Shown here piece after piece: positions 1 through 8,891 of a DNA stretch of 64,000 nt. The stretch covers positions 124,001 to 188,000 of the forward strand of contig NZ_QZEX01000008.1 in NCBI RefSeq assembly GCF_003646465.1, given 5' to 3'. Under the pieces are notes generated by a model. It saw only the letters and a program-made list of their open reading frames with translations. It was not told the DNA's origin and did no database searches. The position numbers and the translations under genes were made by a program. Numbering within the stretch: position 1 is the first letter of the stretch; each line of letters opens with the position of its first letter. Origin of the DNA: Chachezhania antarctica (GTDB lineage: Bacteria; Pseudomonadota; Alphaproteobacteria; Rhodobacterales; Rhodobacteraceae).

Positions 1-297
1 GCCTACCTGGAAAAGACGGTTTCGCTGGAACTGGCCGGGCAGGGCAAAAGCGTGGAAGCGGTGGCTTACGTGATCGATGCCGACCACGTGCAGTATTGCG
101 GCGGCCTTCCGCTGGACGAACAGGCCCGGATCATTGCCCGCGCCGTCGGCGGCATGGGGCATAACGCCGAATATCTGTTCAATACGGCAAGACATCTGGA
201 CGAGATCGGGCTGGCAGATGCAGATCTGCAATGGCTGGCCGACCGCGTTGCAATCCTTGCACCGCAAGGACTTGGCGCGCCCGATGGGGCCGGATAG
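1..297 (+). CDS. ChaC-like gamma-glutamylcyclotransferase, 3' part
   Basis: The frame is open from base 1 and stops at TAG 295-297, so only the last 98 residues are present. The segment DADHVQYCGGLPLDEQA followed by ARAVGGMGHNAEYLFNT and a final helix is typical of the C-terminal part of the ChaC family. Family members cleave glutathione-type gamma-glutamyl peptides to 5-oxoproline plus Cys-Gly in the cytosol. The catalytic glutamate region lies upstream of the window, so activity cannot be judged here. The family assignment is from recognisable sequence; the substrate is inferred. Confidence 0.8.
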   Translation, partial: AYLEKTVSLELAGQGKSVEAVAYVIDADHVQYCGGLPLDEQARIIARAVGGMGHNAEYLFNTARHLDEIGLADADLQWLADRVAILAPQGLGAPDGAG

Positions 298-345
298 GGT
301 CATTTCGACAAATTTTTTTGCCTAGAACGTCGGGACTCAACCAAA

Positions 346-1518
346 ATGGCGCCATCAGATCGGGAACCGACCCCGCAGTTCTCGCATCCTGTGCGTCAGA
401 TCCTGACGATGTGCGTCGTGCTGATCCTTGCGGGGTTCGGCGCATTCCTGGCGCTGCCGAAGGTCCTGCCGATCTTCGAGGCCAGCCCGATCCTGAACGG
501 GATCATCGGCACCGTGTTCTTCGTGGGGGTCTTTGCCTGCTTCTGGCAGGTGATGCAGCTGTTCGGCTCGGTCCGGTGGATCGAGCGTTTCGCCAATGGC
601 GAGATCAGCGCCGACAACAAGCCGCCAAAGCTTCTGGCCTCGCTCGCGTCGCTGCTGCGGTCGCGCGGGACGCGGATGCAGCTGAACTCGTCGTCGACGC
701 AAAGCATCCTCGATTCCGTCTCCACCCGCATCGACGAACAGCGCGAGGTCACGCGCTATATCGTCAACCTGCTGATTTTCCTTGGCCTTCTGGGCACGTT
801 CTTCGGCCTTGCCACGACTGTCCCGGCGGTTGTCGACACGATCCGCAGCCTTGCGCCGCAGGCGGGCGACGAAGGCATCGACGTCTTCAACCGGCTGATG
901 ACGGGGCTGGAATCGCAGCTGGGCGGCATGGGCGTGGCGTTTGGCTCCTCCCTCCTGGGGCTTGCGGGATCGCTTGTCGTGGGCCTGCTCGAAATCTTCG
1001 CGGGCCACGGCCAGAACCGGTTCTACCGCGAGCTTGAGGACTGGCTGTCCTCGATCACCCGCCTTGGGTTCGCGGCGGGGGAGGATGGCGGCGCCAGCCA
1101 CGATCTGGTGGCGGGCCTTGTCGAACAGATGGCCGACCAGATGGACAACCTGCGGGAGGTCTTCCTTGAAACCGATGCCAGCCGCGCGCAGGTCGATGCC
1201 GGGCTGCAGCAGCTTGTGACGGCGATCACCGAGATGAACGAACGCCAATCCGAGAACCAGACCGTCGTCTCGGCGCTGGAACGGGTGGCCGAAGGCCAGA
1301 CGGAACTGGCCGGGCTGATCCGCGATTACGGCCCCGGTGAAGGGATCGACGCGGAGAGCCGGATGCGGCTGCGCTCGATCGACGTGCAGATGCTGCGCAT
1401 TCTCGAAGAAATCTCCGCCGGCCGGCAGGAAAGCATGGCCGAGATCCGCCGCGATATCGACACGCTGGCCCGCGCGATGGGCCGGACGGGCCGCGGCAAA
1501 CCGGCCGGTACGGAGTAA
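346..1518 (+). CDS. MotA/TolQ/ExbB-type proton channel protein
   Basis: This 390-residue inner-membrane protein has four hydrophobic segments at about 21-40, 47-72, 138-160 and 193-218. TM3 and TM4 carry the family signature (NLLIFLGLLGTFFGLATTVP and the Gly/Ser-rich GVAFGSSLLGLAGSLVVGL). Residues 225-390 are a hydrophilic cytoplasmic tail rich in Glu and Gln. MotA/ExbB proteins form pentamers around two copies of a MotB/ExbD-type partner and use ion flow to drive rotation. The next gene starts 3 bases after this stop and supplies such a partner, so the two form an operon and very likely a complex. It is not close enough to flagellar MotA or to TolQ to name the process powered. Confidence 0.85.
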   Translation: MAPSDREPTPQFSHPVRQILTMCVVLILAGFGAFLALPKVLPIFEASPILNGIIGTVFFVGVFACFWQVMQLFGSVRWIERFANGEISADNKPPKLLASLASLLRSRGTRMQLNSSSTQSILDSVSTRIDEQREVTRYIVNLLIFLGLLGTFFGLATTVPAVVDTIRSLAPQAGDEGIDVFNRLMTGLESQLGGMGVAFGSSLLGLAGSLVVGLLEIFAGHGQNRFYRELEDWLSSITRLGFAAGEDGGASHDLVAGLVEQMADQMDNLREVFLETDASRAQVDAGLQQLVTAITEMNERQSENQTVVSALERVAEGQTELAGLIRDYGPGEGIDAESRMRLRSIDVQMLRILEEISAGRQESMAEIRRDIDTLARAMGRTGRGKPAGTE

Positions 1519-1521
1519 CCG

Positions 1522-3468
1522 ATGGCCCTGTCGCGCCGCAGCGGGAACCGATTTCAGGGATCGATCTGGCCCGGGTTCGTGGACGCGATGACGGGCCTGC
1601 TGCTGGTCCTGATGTTCGTGCTGACGATTTTCATGGTGGTACAGTTCGTGCTGCGGGAAACCATCTCCGGGCAGGAAAGCGAACTGGATGCGCTGGGGTC
1701 CGAGGTGCAGGCACTGGCCAGCGCGCTGGGGCTGGAGGAGCGGCGCAACACCCAGCTGACCGCGCAGATGGGCGAGCTGAGCTCGATGCTCGATGAAACG
1801 CAGGACGAACTGAGCACGGCGCAGGCGCAACTGAACAGCCAGTCGGCCGTGATCGCGTCGCTGACAGCGGAACGGAACCAGCAGGCGCAGGCGCTCGATG
1901 CCGCGCAGATCCGGATCGCCAGTTTCGAAGATCAGGTCGCCACGCTTCTGGCCAATGCCCGCGACGCCGAAACCCAGATCGCCGATCTGGAAACCGACCG
2001 GGCCGAGCTGATGTCGGAGCAGGAGGCGCTGAACCTTGCGCTGGCGCAGGCCCGGGACGAGGTCGACGAACAGACCGAAGCCGCCCGGCTGGCCGCGGCC
2101 CGGCGGGAGGCGCTGACGGCCTTGGTCGAGGATCTGCGCGCCCGCGGGGCCGAAAGTGAATCGGCGGCCGAGGCGCTGCAATCCCGCGTGATCGCGCTGG
2201 AATCCGAGCTGAGCGAAGAAGAAAAGGCCCGCCTTGCCGAAGCCGCCGCCGCCGAAGCGCTGCGCGAACGGTTGCAGAATGCGGATGCGGAGCTCACGGC
2301 GATGACGCTCGCGCTGGAAGAACAGCGCCGCACGGCCGAGGAAACGCTGACCCTGCTGGCCGCAGCCGAGGCAGCGCAGGCGAGCCTTGACGAAAAGCTG
2401 TTGCTGGCCCTCCAGCAGAAGCGCGAGGCCGAGGCCGCGCGGGCAGAGCTGGGCACCGAACTGGCCGAAGCCGACGCCTCGCGCGAGGAACTGACTGCGG
2501 CCCTGGCCGCCATCCGGGCCGAACGGGATGATTTGCAGGCACAGCTGGCATCGGTTCAGGATCAGGCGGTAGAGAAAGACGACCTGCGCCGCCGCCTGAT
2601 CGCGGCGCTGGCGGCCCAGGAAGAGGCCGAGGAAGACGCGGCCGAGAAGCTCAGCCTTGCCGAACAACGCGAAGTCCTGCTGGCCCGCGCCCGCGAATCG
2701 TTGAGCGAGCAGGAAGCGATTTCGACCCGTGCGCAGGAGCAGACGGTGCTTCTGAACCAGCAGGTGGGCGCGTTGCGGACGCAGCTTGGCAACCTTCAGG
2801 CGCTGCTGGACGATTACGAGGAACGCGACAGTGCCCAGCGGGTGCAGTTGCAGAACCTTGGCACCGATCTGAACGCCGCGCTGGCCCGCGTGGCCGCGGA
2901 AGAACGGCGCAGCAAGCAACTGGCCGAGGAAAAACTGGCGATCTCGGAAGAAAACCGCGCGCTGGAAGAGGCCGAGCGTCAGAGGCTGGAGGCCGAGAAG
3001 GCCAACCTGGAGAAGTACCGTTCGGACTTCTTCGGCCGCCTGCGCGAGGTGCTGGATGACGAGAAAGACATCCGGATCGAAGGCGACCGGTTCGTGTTCT
3101 CGTCCGAGGTGCTGTTCCCCCCGGCGCAGGCTGAACTTTCGGATGCCGGCAAGGCCGAGGTTGCCAAGGTCGCGCAGCTTCTCCAGCGGATCGCCGATGA
3201 CATTCCGCCCGAAATCAACTGGGTGATCCGCGTGGATGGACACACCGACAGCACGCCGCTGGGGCCGAACTCGGAATTCGCCGACAACTGGGAGCTTAGC
3301 CAGGCCCGTGCGCTTTCGGTGGTGCGCTACTTGTCGGAAGATCTGGGCATCGACCCCGATCATCTTGCCGCGAACGGGTTCGGGGAATACCAGCCGCTCA
3401 ACCCCGCGCAGACGCCCGAAGCCTATGCCCAGAACCGCCGGATCGAACTGAAACTGACCGAAAGATAG
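1522..3468 (+). CDS. MotB/OmpA-type stator partner with long coiled coil
   Basis: This 648-residue protein has one N-terminal transmembrane helix (about 20-45) preceded by GSIWPGFVDAMTG. Asp21 sits where MotB and ExbD carry the proton-binding aspartate. Residues of about 48-510 are an almost uninterrupted Ala/Glu/Leu/Gln/Arg-rich heptad region, a predicted coiled coil. Residues of about 529-648 form an OmpA-like peptidoglycan-binding domain (VDGHTDSTP, LSQARALSVVRYL, NRRIELKL). Together with the upstream MotA/ExbB-like gene it forms a peptidoglycan-anchored rotary or force-generating motor of unknown task. The coiled coil is far longer than in MotB or TolR. A strong hairpin follows the stop codon. 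Confidence 0.85.
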   Translation: MALSRRSGNRFQGSIWPGFVDAMTGLLLVLMFVLTIFMVVQFVLRETISGQESELDALGSEVQALASALGLEERRNTQLTAQMGELSSMLDETQDELSTAQAQLNSQSAVIASLTAERNQQAQALDAAQIRIASFEDQVATLLANARDAETQIADLETDRAELMSEQEALNLALAQARDEVDEQTEAARLAAARREALTALVEDLRARGAESESAAEALQSRVIALESELSEEEKARLAEAAAAEALRERLQNADAELTAMTLALEEQRRTAEETLTLLAAAEAAQASLDEKLLLALQQKREAEAARAELGTELAEADASREELTAALAAIRAERDDLQAQLASVQDQAVEKDDLRRRLIAALAAQEEAEEDAAEKLSLAEQREVLLARARESLSEQEAISTRAQEQTVLLNQQVGALRTQLGNLQALLDDYEERDSAQRVQLQNLGTDLNAALARVAAEERRSKQLAEEKLAISEENRALEEAERQRLEAEKANLEKYRSDFFGRLREVLDDEKDIRIEGDRFVFSSEVLFPPAQAELSDAGKAEVAKVAQLLQRIADDIPPEINWVIRVDGHTDSTPLGPNSEFADNWELSQARALSVVRYLSEDLGIDPDHLAANGFGEYQPLNPAQTPEAYAQNRRIELKLTER

Positions 3469-3493
3469 GGCCGGTGCCCTGTCAGGGATGGAA

Positions 3494-3522
3494 AAAGCCC
3501 GCCGGAATCACCGGCGGGCTTT
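3494..3522. terminator. bidirectional hairpin terminator
   Basis: There is a perfect 12-bp stem (AAAGCCCGCCGG, 3494-3505, with 3511-3522) and a 5-nt loop. It is bordered by an A run on one side and TTT on the other. It lies between two convergent genes, the OmpA-type gene and clpA, so it can serve both. Confidence 0.85.
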
Positions 3523-3546
3523 GGCACTCTTGCGGGTGGCGCGACG

Positions 3547-5874
3547 TCAGTCGGCGGTCAGCAGCGGTGGCTTGTTGCCGGAAAGCCGCGGCTTTCCGGG
3601 CCCTTCGATCTGCAGATCCAGCGCACCGTCTTTCACGGCGACGCGCACCAGTCCTCCCTTCGACAGCTTGCCGAAGAGCAGTTCTTCGGCCAGCGGCTTC
3701 TTGATGTGTTCCTGGATCACGCGGCCCAGCGGACGCGCGCCCATCTTGTCGTCATAGCCCTTGTCCGACAGCCAAGCGGCGGCTTCCGGCGTCAGCTCGA
3801 TCGAGACGTTGCGGTCCATCAGCTGGGCTTCAAGCTGCAGCACGAACTTCTCGACCACCTGCATGATGACCTCTTTCGGCAGCGGGCCGAAGGAGATAAC
3901 CGCGTCCAGACGGTTGCGGAATTCCGGGCTGAACGTGCGTTCGATGGCGGCGGTATCCTCGCCCTCCCGCCGGTCACGGCCGAAGCCGATGGCGGCCTTC
4001 GCCTGTTCCGCGGCGCCGGCGTTGGACGTCATGATCAGCACCACGTTGCGGAAGTTCACCGTCCGGCCGTTGTGGTCGGTCAGCTCGCCATGGTCCATCA
4101 CTTGCAGCAGGATGTTGTAGACATCCGGGTGCGCTTTCTCGATCTCGTCCAGAAGCAGCACACAATGCGGATGCTGGTCGACGCCATCGGTCAGCAGCCC
4201 GCCCTGGTCGAACCCGACATAGCCCGGAGGCGCACCGATCAGGCGGGAGACAGCGTGTTTCTCCATGTATTCCGACATGTCGAAGCGCAGAAGTTCCACG
4301 CCAAGGATATCCGCCAGCTGCTTGGCCACTTCCGTCTTGCCGACGCCGGTGGGACCCGCGAACAGGTAGTTGCCGATGGGCTTCTCGGGTTCCCGCAGGC
4401 CGGCGCGGGCCAGCTTGATGGCGCTCGACAGCGCGTCGATGGCGTTGTTCTGGCCGAAGACCACGCGCTTCAGCGAGACCTCGAGATCCTTCAGCAGTTC
4501 GGCATCGTCCTTGGTGACGTTCTTGGGCGGGATGCGGGCGATCTTGGCCACGACGGCTTCGATTTCCTTCACGCCGATGGTCTTGCGTCGCTTGGAGGCC
4601 GCCAGCAGGTGCTGCGCCGCGCCCGCTTCGTCGATCACGTCGATCGCCTTGTCGGGCAGCTTGCGGTCGTTGATGTAGCGCGCCGACAGATCGACGGCCG
4701 TCTTGACTGCCTCGGCCGTGTATTTCACGCCGTGATGCTCCTCGAAATAGGGTTTCAGGCCCTTGAGGATCTTGATGCTGTCATCGACCGTCGGTTCGTT
4801 CACGTCGATCTTCTGGAAACGGCGCGACAGCGCGCGGTCCTTTTCGAAGTGCTGGCGGAATTCCTTGTAGGTGGTCGATCCCATCGTCCGCAGCTTGCCG
4901 CCCTGAAGCGCGGGCTTCAGGAGGTTCGACGCGTCCATCGCGCCGCCCGACGTTGCGCCGGCGCCGATCACGGTATGGATCTCGTCGATGAACAGGATCG
5001 CATCGGGATGCTCTTCCAGTTCGTTGACGACCGCTTTCAGCCGCTCCTCGAAATCGCCGCGGTAGCGGGTGCCGGCCAGAAGCGCGCCCATGTCGAGCGA
5101 GTAGATCGTGGTGTTCCGCAGAACTTCCGGCGTCTCGCCAGATACGATCTTGCGGGCCAGACCTTCGGCGATGGCCGTCTTGCCGACGCCCGGGTCGCCT
5201 ACCAGCAGAGGGTTGTTCTTCCGCCGGCGGCACAGCACCTGGATGCAACGTTCCACTTCGGATTCGCGGCCGATCAGCGGGTCGATATCGCCGTGGCGGG
5301 ATTTCGCGTTCAAATCGACGCAATACTTTGAAAGCGCGCTTTCCTTCTGATCCGCGTCAGGTGCCTGAGAGGTATGGGTTTCTTCCTCCGCCTCGTCCGA
5401 GCCCTGGACGGGGCGGCTTTCGCCGTAGGCCGGATCCTTCGCCACGCCATGGGCGATGAAGTTTACCGCGTCGTAGCGGGTCATGTCCTGCAGCTGCAGG
5501 AAGTAGGCTGCGTTCGATTCGCGTTCGGCGAAGATGGCGACCAGAACGTTGGCGCCCGTCACCTCCGTCCGGCCGGAGGACTGGACATGGATCGCCGCGC
5601 GCTGGATCACCCGCTGGAAGGCAGCGGTGGGGACCGCTTCGGATCCTTCCACGTCGGTGATCAGGTTCGACAGGTCTTCTTCGATGAATTCCACCAGCGT
5701 GGTACGCAATTCGTCCAGATCGACACTGCAGGCCTTCATAACGCGGGCGGCGTCGGGTTCGTCGATCAGCGCCAGAAGCAGATGCTCCAGCGTTGCGAAC
5801 TCATGCCGGCGTTCGTTGGCCTGCGCCAACGAGGCATGAATGGATTGTTCAAGAGTGCTCGAGAATGAAGGCAC
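3547..5874 (-). CDS. clpA: ATP-dependent Clp protease ATP-binding subunit ClpA
   Basis: The start is set at GTG 5872-5874 (protein [10 protein letters not shown]...). A strong AAGAAGGAG lies 7 nt upstream, and the 20 residues in frame before it do not resemble ClpA. The 775-residue product has a double Clp N-domain (about 1-145), a first AAA+ module with Walker A GDPGVGKT (226-233) and Walker B ILFIDE (293-298), and a second module with GPTGVGKT (507-514). The C-terminus is the usual D2 small domain ([19 protein letters not shown]). ClpA unfolds substrates, including N-degron proteins delivered by ClpS, and feeds them to ClpP. clpS is not beside it in this window. Its end converges on a strong terminator. 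Confidence 0.97.
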   Translation of the reverse strand: MPSFSSTLEQSIHASLAQANERRHEFATLEHLLLALIDEPDAARVMKACSVDLDELRTTLVEFIEEDLSNLITDVEGSEAVPTAAFQRVIQRAAIHVQSSGRTEVTGANVLVAIFAERESNAAYFLQLQDMTRYDAVNFIAHGVAKDPAYGESRPVQGSDEAEEETHTSQAPDADQKESALSKYCVDLNAKSRHGDIDPLIGRESEVERCIQVLCRRRKNNPLLVGDPGVGKTAIAEGLARKIVSGETPEVLRNTTIYSLDMGALLAGTRYRGDFEERLKAVVNELEEHPDAILFIDEIHTVIGAGATSGGAMDASNLLKPALQGGKLRTMGSTTYKEFRQHFEKDRALSRRFQKIDVNEPTVDDSIKILKGLKPYFEEHHGVKYTAEAVKTAVDLSARYINDRKLPDKAIDVIDEAGAAQHLLAASKRRKTIGVKEIEAVVAKIARIPPKNVTKDDAELLKDLEVSLKRVVFGQNNAIDALSSAIKLARAGLREPEKPIGNYLFAGPTGVGKTEVAKQLADILGVELLRFDMSEYMEKHAVSRLIGAPPGYVGFDQGGLLTDGVDQHPHCVLLLDEIEKAHPDVYNILLQVMDHGELTDHNGRTVNFRNVVLIMTSNAGAAEQAKAAIGFGRDRREGEDTAAIERTFSPEFRNRLDAVISFGPLPKEVIMQVVEKFVLQLEAQLMDRNVSIELTPEAAAWLSDKGYDDKMGARPLGRVIQEHIKKPLAEELLFGKLSKGGLVRVAVKDGALDLQIEGPGKPRLSGNKPPLLTAD

Positions 5875-6008
5875 GGGAGTGCTCCTTCTTGCCTGAGGTC
5901 GCGCGGGGGTGCCGACATGGCCAGGCGCCCCCAATGCGATCCTGCCACGTTCCCCTTAGAGTTTGGTTGATCACTCGCCGGCTTCAAGGCTTTTCTTGTT
6001 AGATCGTC

Positions 6009-6039
6009 TCACAAATGCTCAATAGGCGGTCATTTGTGA
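6009..6039. promoter_or_regulatory. inverted repeat in clpA leader region
   Basis: TCACAAATG (6009-6017) and CATTTGTGA (6031-6039) form a perfect 9-bp inverted repeat separated by 13 bp. It lies 135-165 bp upstream of the clpA start. The half-site TTTGTGA is the same as in the TTTGTGATCACA operators found before sucC and sdhC, but the arms point outward here. It could be a regulator site; no factor is assigned. Confidence 0.35.
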
Positions 6040-6170
6040 TGGGCTTGACGTGGGTTTTGCCCTCACCTTCGGCACGACTCGCCTGATATCGGATCGAAGC
6101 GTCCGCGATTCAAGGGATACTGTACCGGCGCGAAGGTTGACAAAGGGTTGCCAAATACAGGCCTCCGGTT

Positions 6171-6345
6171 GCGGAGGGGGGGCGGGGGCCCTCCCCCGCG
6201 CCCGGTCGACGCGGCAGTGCCGCGGCGAAACCGGAGCCGTCCGAAGGGTGCGAAAACCCCGAAAGATGAACCCGCCGCTGCGGAGGGGGGGGTGCGGGGG
6301 CCCTCCCCCGCGGCCGGGTCGGCGCGGCGTCAGCCGCGGCGAAAC
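6171..6345. repeat. two direct copies of a G+C-rich palindromic element
   Basis: Copy 1 (6171-6231) and copy 2 (6280-6345) both run from GCGGAGGGGGG through a core GCGGGGG-CCCT-CCCCCGC stem to CGCGGC...GCCGCGGCGAAAC. The two copies are about 109 bp apart and differ by small changes. Each can fold into a strong hairpin. They lie in the gap between gloB and clpA and resemble intergenic palindromic repeats. No protein is supported here. Confidence 0.75.
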
Positions 6346-6357
6346 GCGTCCGGCCAA

Positions 6358-6384
6358 TTCCCGCCCGACGGTGCCGGGCGGGAA
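6358..6384 (-). terminator. hairpin after gloB
   Basis: A perfect 10-bp stem (TTCCCGCCCG, 6358-6367, with CGGGCGGGAA, 6375-6384) and a 7-nt loop starts 5 bases after the gloB stop. The following bases in gloB sense are not a clean U run, so it may protect the 3' end rather than terminate strongly. Confidence 0.6.
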
Positions 6385-6389
6385 CCGCG

Positions 6390-7160
6390 TCAGAAGTTGT
6401 CCTTGCGGGTGCGGACCTCGGCGAAGATGTCGACGGGGTTGGCGTTCTCCATGCCGATGGCCGCGGCCAGTTCCGGCGTGCCCGCGCGCAGGAAGGGGTT
6501 CGTGGCCTTCTCAAGGCTCAGAAGGGACGGGACCGTGGGCGTACCGGACGCGCGGGCCGCGTCGATCTCCCTGGCGCGGGCCTGAAGCGCGGCGTTATCG
6601 GGCTCGACCGACAGCGCGAATTTCGCGTTCGCCTGCGTGTATTCGTGGCCCGAGCAGATCACCGTGTCGTCGGGCAGGGACCGCAGCTTCGAAAGGCTTT
6701 CGAACATCATCGGGAACGTGCCTTCGAACACCCGGCCGCAGCCAAGCGCCATCAGGCTGTCCGCCGTGAACGCCACCTTCGAGCCCGGGAAATAGAAGGC
6801 GATATGGCCGATGGTGTGGCCGGAGACGTCCATCACCGTGCCTTCTTCACCGCCGATAGACACTGTATCGCCGTCCTTCAGCGCCACGTCGAGCGGGGGC
6901 AGGCGTTCCGAATCCTTGGCGTGACCGAAGACCATGGCGTCCGGGAACGCCTCCTTCACGCCGTCCAGACCCTGGATATGGTCGTCGTGGTGATGGGTGA
7001 TGAGGATCTTGTCGATGCTCCACCCCTTCTCCTTCGCTGCCGCCAGAAGGGGTGCTGCTTCGGGTAGATCGATCACCGCGGTTTCCCCGGTTTCGGGATC
7101 ATGGGCGAGGTAGGCATAGTTGTCCTGCAGGCAGGGCACAGTCACGACGTCGAGAGGCAT
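6390..7160 (-). CDS. gloB: hydroxyacylglutathione hydrolase (glyoxalase II)
   Basis: This 256-residue metallo-beta-lactamase-fold enzyme hydrolyses S-D-lactoylglutathione to D-lactate and glutathione, the second step of methylglyoxal detoxification. The zinc motif THHHDDH is at 55-61 (His56, His58, Asp60, His61). Further metal ligands are in GHTIGHIAF and ICSGHEYT. The C-terminal part ([11 protein letters not shown]) is typical of glyoxalase II. I chose ATG 7158-7160 ([18 protein letters not shown]), the usual family start. An upstream in-frame extension of 24 residues has no family similarity. It is divergent from the methyltransferase gene. Confidence 0.95.
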   Translation of the reverse strand: MPLDVVTVPCLQDNYAYLAHDPETGETAVIDLPEAAPLLAAAKEKGWSIDKILITHHHDDHIQGLDGVKEAFPDAMVFGHAKDSERLPPLDVALKDGDTVSIGGEEGTVMDVSGHTIGHIAFYFPGSKVAFTADSLMALGCGRVFEGTFPMMFESLSKLRSLPDDTVICSGHEYTQANAKFALSVEPDNAALQARAREIDAARASGTPTVPSLLSLEKATNPFLRAGTPELAAAIGMENANPVDIFAEVRTRKDNF

Positions 7161-7231
7161 GGCCTTTTGACCTTTCGTTGATAGAGTACATGGAACCTCC
7201 CCCAACTTGGCGGATCGGACGGGCGCCCGCA

Positions 7232-8011
7232 ATGCATCTCGACGTCGATGACATCCGCAAATTCTATTACCGACGTGCGCTTGGCCGCGCGGCGCAGGCC
7301 AGCGTGCGCGGACAGGTGCAGCGGCTCTGGCCCGAGGCGAAGGGGCAGACGGTCGTGGGATTCGGTTTTGCCGTGCCGCTGTTGCGCCCCTACCTGCCCG
7401 ATGCCCGCCGGGTCATCGCACTGATGCCGGGGCCGCAAGGCGTCATGGCCTGGCCCAAAGATGGGCCGAACGTATCGGTACTGATCGAGGAAACGCTCTG
7501 GCCGATCGAGACGGGCCGGGTCGACAAGCTGATCCTGCTGCACGGGCTGGAGACCTCGGAACGGCCGGCGCGGCTGCTGGACGAATGCGCCCGGGTGCTG
7601 GGGCCGGGGGGCAAGGCGCTGTTCGTGGTGCCGAACCGGGCCGGGTTGTGGTCGCGGAACGACCGGACGCCCTTCGGCTACGGGCGGCCCTACACGCTGA
7701 GCCAGCTGGAAACGCAGATTCGCGCCCATGGATTCGAACCCGAACGGCATGCAGCGGCGCTGTTCCAACCCCCGTCGGAGCGGCGGTTCTGGCTGAAATC
7801 GGGCCGGATCGTCGAACGCCTGGCCGGCAGGCTGCCCGCAATGCTGGCCGGCGGAGTCTTTCTTGTCGAGGCGAAGAAGCGTGTGCAGCCCACCGACGGG
7901 ACACGCGTGAAACGCGCGCAGCGCACGGCGCCAAAGCCCGTCGAGGGGCTGGGCGAACCCGCCTTGCCGATGGGTCAGCAGATGCAGGGCCCGGACCGCG
8001 ACGAAGGCTAG
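7232..8011 (+). CDS. class I SAM-dependent methyltransferase-like protein
   Basis: The product (259 residues from ATG 7232, [19 protein letters not shown]) has a Rossmann-like methyltransferase core. [16 protein letters not shown] (about 37-52) stands for motif I, followed by [22 protein letters not shown] (post-motif). The usual GxGxG is changed to GFGFA, so SAM binding should be treated as probable. A start at 7190 is also possible; 7232 leaves a 71-bp divergent promoter region shared with gloB. The substrate is unknown. The C-terminal 40 residues are basic and look disordered. Confidence 0.75.
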   Translation: MHLDVDDIRKFYYRRALGRAAQASVRGQVQRLWPEAKGQTVVGFGFAVPLLRPYLPDARRVIALMPGPQGVMAWPKDGPNVSVLIEETLWPIETGRVDKLILLHGLETSERPARLLDECARVLGPGGKALFVVPNRAGLWSRNDRTPFGYGRPYTLSQLETQIRAHGFEPERHAAALFQPPSERRFWLKSGRIVERLAGRLPAMLAGGVFLVEAKKRVQPTDGTRVKRAQRTAPKPVEGLGEPALPMGQQMQGPDRDEG

Positions 8012-8330
8012 CGCGTTGATGTTCGGCGCCGAATCCGAGCGGTCCGGGCAGGGCGTACCGGGCCGCCCGGCAAGGCACCGGAAACCTGTCAACACGGATG
8101 CTGTACGCTAACAATTGTGCGCTGCCCTGCGCAAAGGGTCGCACCTTTGGATTTCTCCATTTATTTCAGGCCAATTGCCCTTTCGGTTTAGGCCTATCGC
8201 ATGTTGCTAGGGGGTTAACGCTCTGCTACATCCACGCTGATTTTCGCACCCGGATGACTTATCCGGGCCGTTTCACATACCCGGGCATTCGCACTCCCGC
8301 CGCCCGGGTCAATCAATCGGAAGGGTGGAC
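8012..8330 (+). promoter_or_regulatory. leader of the ATP synthase operon
   Basis: About 320 bases without a convincing gene precede atpH. A possible promoter is TTGCTA (8204-8209), a 17-bp spacer and TACATC (8227-8232). Downstream of it, CCCGGAT (8249-8255) and ATCCGGG (8261-8267) form a perfect 7-bp hairpin with a 5-nt loop in the presumed 5' UTR. TTTCGCACC-type boxes occur at 8139-8148 (TCGCACCTTT) and 8242-8251. The promoter call is weak; the hairpin is directly visible. Confidence 0.4.
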
Positions 8331-8891
8331 GTGTCCGAATCAGCCTCCATTTCCGCTGGCATTGCCGAGCGCTATGCCACCGCAGTTTTCGAGATCGCGA
8401 AAGAGGGCGGAAGCCTGAAAGCGCTGGAGACCAGCATCGACGATCTTTCGACGGCGCTTGCCGAAAGCCCGGATCTGGCCAAGCTGGTGTCCTCGCCCGT
8501 GTTCTCGCGTGCGGAACAGCGGACCGGCGTCACAGCCGTGGCCGAAAAGATGGGTGTCGAGCCCATGTTGAAGAACACGCTGGCCCTGATGGCCGACAAG
8601 CGGCGTCTCTTCGTGCTGCCGGCATTGATCCAGCAGCTGCGCAACCGCCTGGCCGACGAGCGCGGCGAAGTGACGGCGGACGTGGTTACGGCCAAGCCGC
8701 TGACCAAGGAACAGACTGCAAAGCTAAGCGAGACGCTGGCGAAGCAGGTTGGTAAGACTGTTAAACTGAACACGGCCGTCGATGCGGATATCATCGGCGG
8801 TCTTATTGTGACGGTGGGCTCGAAGATGATCGACACGTCGATCCGCTCGCGTCTGGGCGCCCTACAGAATGCAATGAAAGAGGTCGGATAA
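8331..8891 (+). CDS. atpH: F1 ATP synthase subunit delta
   Basis: This 186-residue delta subunit (OSCP type) joins the F1 head to the peripheral stalk. N-terminal ERYATAVFEIAKE and C-terminal GGLIVTVGSKMIDTSIRSRLGAL are hallmarks. GTG 8331 is preferred as start because GGAAGG (8319-8324) is 6 nt away. The GTG at 8325 touches the ribosome-binding site. It is the first gene of the operon, and its stop is directly followed by atpA (ATG 8892). Confidence 0.95.
   Translation: MSESASISAGIAERYATAVFEIAKEGGSLKALETSIDDLSTALAESPDLAKLVSSPVFSRAEQRTGVTAVAEKMGVEPMLKNTLALMADKRRLFVLPALIQQLRNRLADERGEVTADVVTAKPLTKEQTAKLSETLAKQVGKTVKLNTAVDADIIGGLIVTVGSKMIDTSIRSRLGALQNAMKEVG

Larger units (their letters stand above)
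5875..6389. other. intergenic stretch upstream of clpA / downstream of gloB
   Basis: About 515 bases with no convincing gene: all open frames are short, overlap G+C-rich repeats and lack ribosome-binding sites. It should hold the clpA promoter, read on the minus strand. It contains an inverted repeat at 6009-6039, a duplicated G+C-rich element at 6171-6345 and a hairpin after gloB at 6358-6384, each listed separately. Confidence 0.6.

Noticed and set aside
355-3363. 1002-codon open frame on the minus strand opposite the MotA/OmpA-type pair
   Set aside because: It is a shadow created by the G+C-rich codon pattern of two clear plus-strand genes; its composition is Leu/Arg/Gln/His-rich with no domain.
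346-3468. Zorya-type anti-phage system suggested by the MotA/MotB-like pair
   Set aside because: No ZorC/ZorD or ZorE-like helicase or nuclease genes lie nearby; neighbours are housekeeping genes.
8098-8418. 106-codon plus-strand frame in the atp leader
   Set aside because: It overlaps the start of atpH in another frame and has no ribosome site; the leader is better read as regulatory.
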